Below are positions 61,152-64,000 of a stretch of DNA of 64,000 bases, piece after piece. Origin of the DNA: Caldilineaceae bacterium (GTDB lineage Bacteria > Chloroflexota > Anaerolineae > Caldilineales > Caldilineaceae); assembly GCA_020846635.1 (NCBI GenBank), contig JADLDO010000007.1:28143-92142 (forward strand). Direction: 5' to 3'. A program made the translations under genes and the position numbers. The notes beneath the pieces were generated by a model. That model did no database searches. It was not told where the DNA came from and was given only the letters and a program-made list of their open reading frames with translations. The stretch's first letter is position 1. The number at the start of each line of letters is the position of its first letter.

Positions 61152-61182
61152 CCTCCCGGAAGCCTCAGAAGCTTCTGGGAGG
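61152..61182. repeat. Palindrome forming the 3' end of the xylulokinase-like gene
   Basis: CCTCCCGGAAGC (61152-61163) pairs, with one G-T, with GCTTCTGGGAGG (61171-61182) around the loop CTCAGAA. It is related to the hairpin at 11288-11317. The gene's TGA stop (61165-61167) and its last codons lie within it. Confidence 0.75.
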
Positions 61183-62700
61183 GGGGATGAGCTGGTGCAT
61201 GAGGGCGCGGTTTTGGGCGTAGGCTTGGCGAAAGAGGGGGAGTCGCTGTTGGTAGGCGGCGTGAGCTTCGAGGTTGGGCTGGATTGGGGCTTCGGTGCGC
61301 GCCCAGGCTTGGGCAGTGGGCAGGAGATCGAAGTGACCAATGCCTGCTCCGGCAAGGAGAGCCGCACCTAAGGCCGATTGCGCGCCGACCGCTAATGGAT
61401 GGACAGGGCGACCAAAGAGGTCGGCGATGAGTTGTCGCCAGAAGGGGCTGACCGCTCCCCCGCCTGCCAGCACAATACGGTCGGGTGCTGCGCCAACATC
61501 CTGTAGTACGGTAAAAGCGTGATAATAGGCCATGCTGATCCCTTCCAAGACGGCGCGGGCGATTTCAGGACGACCGTGTGTGAGCGTCAGCCCGATCAGC
61601 GCGCCGCGGGCGTGGGCATCCATATAAGGGGTGCGCTCGCCGATGAGATAGGGGAGGAAAAGCAAGCCGTTTGCTCCCAACGGCGCGTGCGATGCCCAGG
61701 TGGTGATCTGGGTGTAGGCGTCGGGCGTGGTCAACGCCCACAGTTGGTCGCGCAGCCAGCGCAGCACCAATCCAACATTGAGCAGCGCCGCCATTTGATA
61801 CCACCCTGGCCCTGGGGACGCTTCGATCGCGCTGCAAAAGGTGTGGATGCGCCCTTGTGGATCTACAGCTATATCCTGTGTGGGGATGAGCAATTGTCCG
61901 CCGCTGCTGAGGGTCAGCAAAAGCGTGGAGGGGCTGACGACGCCTGCGCCCAGCGCGCTGCATGGCGTATCCGCCGCGCCTGTCACCACGGGCACGCCGG
62001 GGCGCAATCCCAGGGCTTCGGCTGCTTCCGGCAGCAATTCTCCGGCGAGCGAACGCGCGGGCTGGATGGGTGGCAGCCATGCCGGGTCAATCTCCAACAG
62101 GTTGAGCAGGGGAGTGGCCCATGTGCGCGTTGTGGCGTCAAGCAGGAGTGTGCCCGCGGCGTCGCTGGGGTCGGTGGCAAAGTGGCCTGTGAGCCGCCAG
62201 CGCAGATAGTCTTTGGGCAAGAGGACGCACCGGATGGCAGCCCAGGTCGCAGGGCGGTGACGGTGCAGCCAGTGGAGGGTGGCGGCTTGAAAGCCGGTTG
62301 CTGGCGGGCTGCCCGTGATATCAATCAGCTTTGCTGCGCCCACTCGCGTGGTGATCTCCTCCACTTCGGCATGGCTGCGTTGGTCGGGCCAGATGATGGC
62401 AGGGCCGAGTAGCTGATCGTTTCTATCCAGCAGCACTGTGCCATGCATTTGCCCGGTGATACCCAGCGCGGCAATGGCATCCTGGTCCGGGAGCGCCGCG
62501 AGCGCCTCACGCACAGCCTGAATCGTGGCGCTCCACCAGGCTTGCGGCTCCTGTTCGGCATGGCCGGGCAGGGGAACCAGGATCGGATAGCCGCTGTTCC
62601 CCTGCCCCACCACATGACCGGCGTCATCCACAACCAACGCCTTCACAGACGAAGTCCCCAGGTCGATGCCCAAGAAAAGGGGGCTTCCCGCTTGGGTCAT
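61165..62700 (-). CDS. xylB: FGGY-family sugar kinase, xylulokinase-like
   Basis: A 511-residue FGGY kinase, of normal length. The N-terminal phosphate motif is GIDLGTSSVKALVVD, followed by GITGQMHGTVLLD, IWPDQRS, LPKDYLRWRLTG, TGAADTPCSALG, LPYLIGERTPYMD and LAGGGAVSPFWRQLIADLF. GQMHG and the GERTPYMD segment point to xylulokinase, but other ketoses are possible. The ATG at 62700 overlaps the TGA of the preceding dehydratase gene by 4 nt, indicating translational coupling. Its last residues (PPPRSF) come from a palindromic repeat. Confidence 0.92.
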   Translation of the reverse strand: MTQAGSPLFLGIDLGTSSVKALVVDDAGHVVGQGNSGYPILVPLPGHAEQEPQAWWSATIQAVREALAALPDQDAIAALGITGQMHGTVLLDRNDQLLGPAIIWPDQRSHAEVEEITTRVGAAKLIDITGSPPATGFQAATLHWLHRHRPATWAAIRCVLLPKDYLRWRLTGHFATDPSDAAGTLLLDATTRTWATPLLNLLEIDPAWLPPIQPARSLAGELLPEAAEALGLRPGVPVVTGAADTPCSALGAGVVSPSTLLLTLSSGGQLLIPTQDIAVDPQGRIHTFCSAIEASPGPGWYQMAALLNVGLVLRWLRDQLWALTTPDAYTQITTWASHAPLGANGLLFLPYLIGERTPYMDAHARGALIGLTLTHGRPEIARAVLEGISMAYYHAFTVLQDVGAAPDRIVLAGGGAVSPFWRQLIADLFGRPVHPLAVGAQSALGAALLAGAGIGHFDLLPTAQAWARTEAPIQPNLEAHAAYQQRLPLFRQAYAQNRALMHQLIPPPRSF

Positions 62701-63863
62701 GCGAAGAAGGGCTCCAGCCAGCTTTCCGGCACGTCCAGCCCAAAGCCAGGGGCATCGCTGGGGATCAGATAGCCGTCGTGCGGCACAGATTGGCCGGGAA
62801 GCCGGGGGATTTCCTCCAGCGGGATACCAGGAGCCGATCCCACAAAGCACTCAAGCCAGGTCACCGCGGGCATGGCATAGCTAAAGTGCTGCCCATAGGC
62901 ATTGCCGCCGCCGCCGTGGAGCATGACTTGGATGCCTGCTGCTTCTGCTGCGGCGCAGATTTTGCGCGTGGTCGTCACGCCGCCGCACCAGTTGATGTCA
63001 GGCTGGAGAATATCGGCGACGCGATGGCTGGCAGCCCATTGGAAGGGGACGTGTGTATACCAATGTTCGCCTGTCGAGAGCGCCTGCCAGGGTAGGCGCT
63101 GGCGCAGTTCGATATGGCTGTCCAGTTCTTCGGAGAGGAGACATTCCTCCATCCATTTGAGCCGGTAGGGGCGCAGTGTTTCGGCGAGGCGTACCGTGTA
63201 CTCGACGTCGAAGGCCATCCAACAGTCGAGCATCAGGTCACAGTCGTCGCCGATGATCTCGCGTGCGTTGGCGACAAATTCTTCGTTTTTACGCAGGCCA
63301 TCCAGCCCGTCGGCAGGGCCATAGGGACAGGCGAGTTTGAAGGCGTTGAAGCCAAGTTCTTTGTACCAATCCACATCGTTGCCGGTGGCATAGCAGAACA
63401 TCTTCTCTTTGTGCGCGCCGCCCAGCAAGGCCCAAACCGGCTTCTCCAGCAATTTGCCCAGGGCATCCCACAACGCTAAATCCACCGCGGAAACGGCATA
63501 GGAAGCAAGGCCGGTGGAGCCATAGGGCTTGGTCATGCGGAACATCATGTCGCTCATCTTTTCCAGCGCAAAGATATCTTCGCCGATGAGGTTGGGCGCG
63601 AGATGGTCATCGATGACCGCGGCCACGGCGCGTCCGTGGCTGGTGCTGCCCAGCCCCCAAGTGCCATCTTCGAGTGTGACTTTGCAATAGACTTGCCCCC
63701 AACTCTTGGGCAGCCACAGCCCACGATGGCGTTTGACCTTAGGAAAGCGCGACATGGGGTTGGCGACTTCCGCTTCTTGCACCCAACCGGGGCGGCGAGC
63801 CTGGCTCTTGGGTGTCGTAGCGGGCTGGTTGACGCGTACTGCACGAATGTCGGTGATCTTCAT
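62697..63863 (-). CDS. rhmD: L-rhamnonate dehydratase-like enolase-superfamily enzyme
   Basis: A 388-residue enzyme. Motifs match RhmD: LMLDCWMAFDVEYTVRLA (metal Asp), LKWMEECL (Glu), LSTGEHWYT (Glu-His), DILQPDINWCGGVTTTRKI and the His in VMLHGGGGN. N-terminal RPGWVQEAEVANPMSRFP also fits. It dehydrates L-rhamnonate to 2-keto-3-deoxy-L-rhamnonate. The ATG has GGAG 5 nt upstream. The frame stays open upstream through a 21-bp tandem repeat, which would add NLVLALH heptads; this is not credible as protein. It is coupled to the kinase gene. Confidence 0.9.
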   Translation of the reverse strand: MKITDIRAVRVNQPATTPKSQARRPGWVQEAEVANPMSRFPKVKRHRGLWLPKSWGQVYCKVTLEDGTWGLGSTSHGRAVAAVIDDHLAPNLIGEDIFALEKMSDMMFRMTKPYGSTGLASYAVSAVDLALWDALGKLLEKPVWALLGGAHKEKMFCYATGNDVDWYKELGFNAFKLACPYGPADGLDGLRKNEEFVANAREIIGDDCDLMLDCWMAFDVEYTVRLAETLRPYRLKWMEECLLSEELDSHIELRQRLPWQALSTGEHWYTHVPFQWAASHRVADILQPDINWCGGVTTTRKICAAAEAAGIQVMLHGGGGNAYGQHFSYAMPAVTWLECFVGSAPGIPLEEIPRLPGQSVPHDGYLIPSDAPGFGLDVPESWLEPFFA

Positions 63864-63873
63864 GACTTCTCCA

Positions 63874-64000
63874 ACTAGGTTGTGCAAAGCAAGGACTAGG
63901 TTGTGCAAAGCAAGGACTAGGTTGTGCAAAGCAAGGACTAGGTTGTGCAAAGCAAGGACTAGGTTGTGCAAAGCAAGGACTAGGTTGTGCAAAGCAAGGA
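63874..64000. repeat. 21-bp tandem repeat array upstream of rhmD, running off the window
   Basis: Exact copies beginning ACTAGGTTGTGC start at 63874, 63895, 63916, 63937, 63958 and 63979, and the seventh begins at the last base. There are no spacers, so this is not a CRISPR array. Because 21 is divisible by 3 the minus frame stays open through it. It ends 11 nt before the rhmD start codon and includes part of the leader. Confidence 0.95.

Noticed and set aside
63864..63992. N-terminal extension of the rhamnonate dehydratase with NLVLALH heptads
   Set aside because: It is produced by reading the 21-bp tandem array in frame. The family N-terminus begins at the ATG at 63863, which has its own Shine-Dalgarno.
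63874..64000. CRISPR array
   Set aside because: The units are directly adjacent with no spacers and are only 21 bp long; no cas genes are present.

Overview
The window looks like chromosomal DNA of an aerobic or facultative filamentous Chloroflexota bacterium, probably of the Caldilinea/Anaerolineae type. This is inferred from the gene mix: a form II CoxL-type molybdo-hydroxylase operon, many Tat-exported lipoprotein sugar-binding proteins with LplB/LplC-type permeases, several enolase-superfamily sugar-acid dehydratases, long secreted proteins with lamin-tail, RTX and CHRD/PKD domains, and short C-terminal 'xxPLhxxN'-like tails. No rRNA, tRNA, CRISPR array, transposase, integrase or phage structural gene was found. 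Coding density is high, and most start codons have a readable Shine-Dalgarno sequence.

Layout. 1-7.0 kb (minus strand): CoxG, CoxS, CoxL, CoxM, a SnoaL-like protein, the CoxD AAA+ ATPase and the CoxE VWA protein (truncated by the window edge). The CoxL active-site loop reads AYRGAGR, so this is the form II type and the substrate need not be CO. 7.3-13 kb: a DHFR-like reductase, an ABC exporter, a PQQ-type sugar dehydrogenase lipoprotein, and a two-gene FtsK-like operon whose promoter carries a perfect GAAC-N4-GTTC LexA-type dyad between its -35 and -10 boxes. 13.2-25.5 kb: an SDR, an amidohydrolase/lactonase and a FAD oxidoreductase in a row, then a GSA-aminomutase-like enzyme, a degenerate peptidase-MA-like membrane protein, a secreted LysM protein, an AraC-MGMT repair protein, an M19 dipeptidase, a PaaI thioesterase, an enolase-superfamily member and a cupin.

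25.5-31.2 kb (minus): an ABC sugar importer (binding protein, two permeases) followed by a dehydratase, a Gfo/Idh oxidoreductase and the cupin, which reads as one catabolic operon. 31.6-45.8 kb: a PAS-GAF histidine kinase, then a block for envelope and secreted proteins: a 1302-residue subtilase, a PRC-barrel protein, an RTX-like repeat protein with four 393-bp units, and a 1452-residue lamin-tail protein. 46-48.6 kb: an orphan molybdate permease ModB behind a perfect dyad, a GNAT enzyme, an SDR and a UBP-type zinc finger protein. 48.6-64 kb: an LplABC-type importer with two binding proteins and a mannonate dehydratase, an SDR, a tandem pair of paralogues of unknown function, a DUF4432 aldose-epimerase-like protein, a PfkB kinase, a xylulokinase-like kinase and an L-rhamnonate-dehydratase-like enzyme. 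I infer that this last part handles rhamnose- and uronate-containing plant polysaccharides.

Intergenic DNA is rich in perfect hairpins with short loops, mostly without a T-tract, and in dispersed palindromic repeats. Two of these repeats supply the stop codons of the genes they abut. Neither ABC importer has its own ATPase in the window, so a shared MsmX/MalK-type ATPase elsewhere is likely. The best candidates for something undescribed are the LexA-box FtsK-like operon, the tandem unknown paralogue pair, and the stop-codon-supplying repeats.
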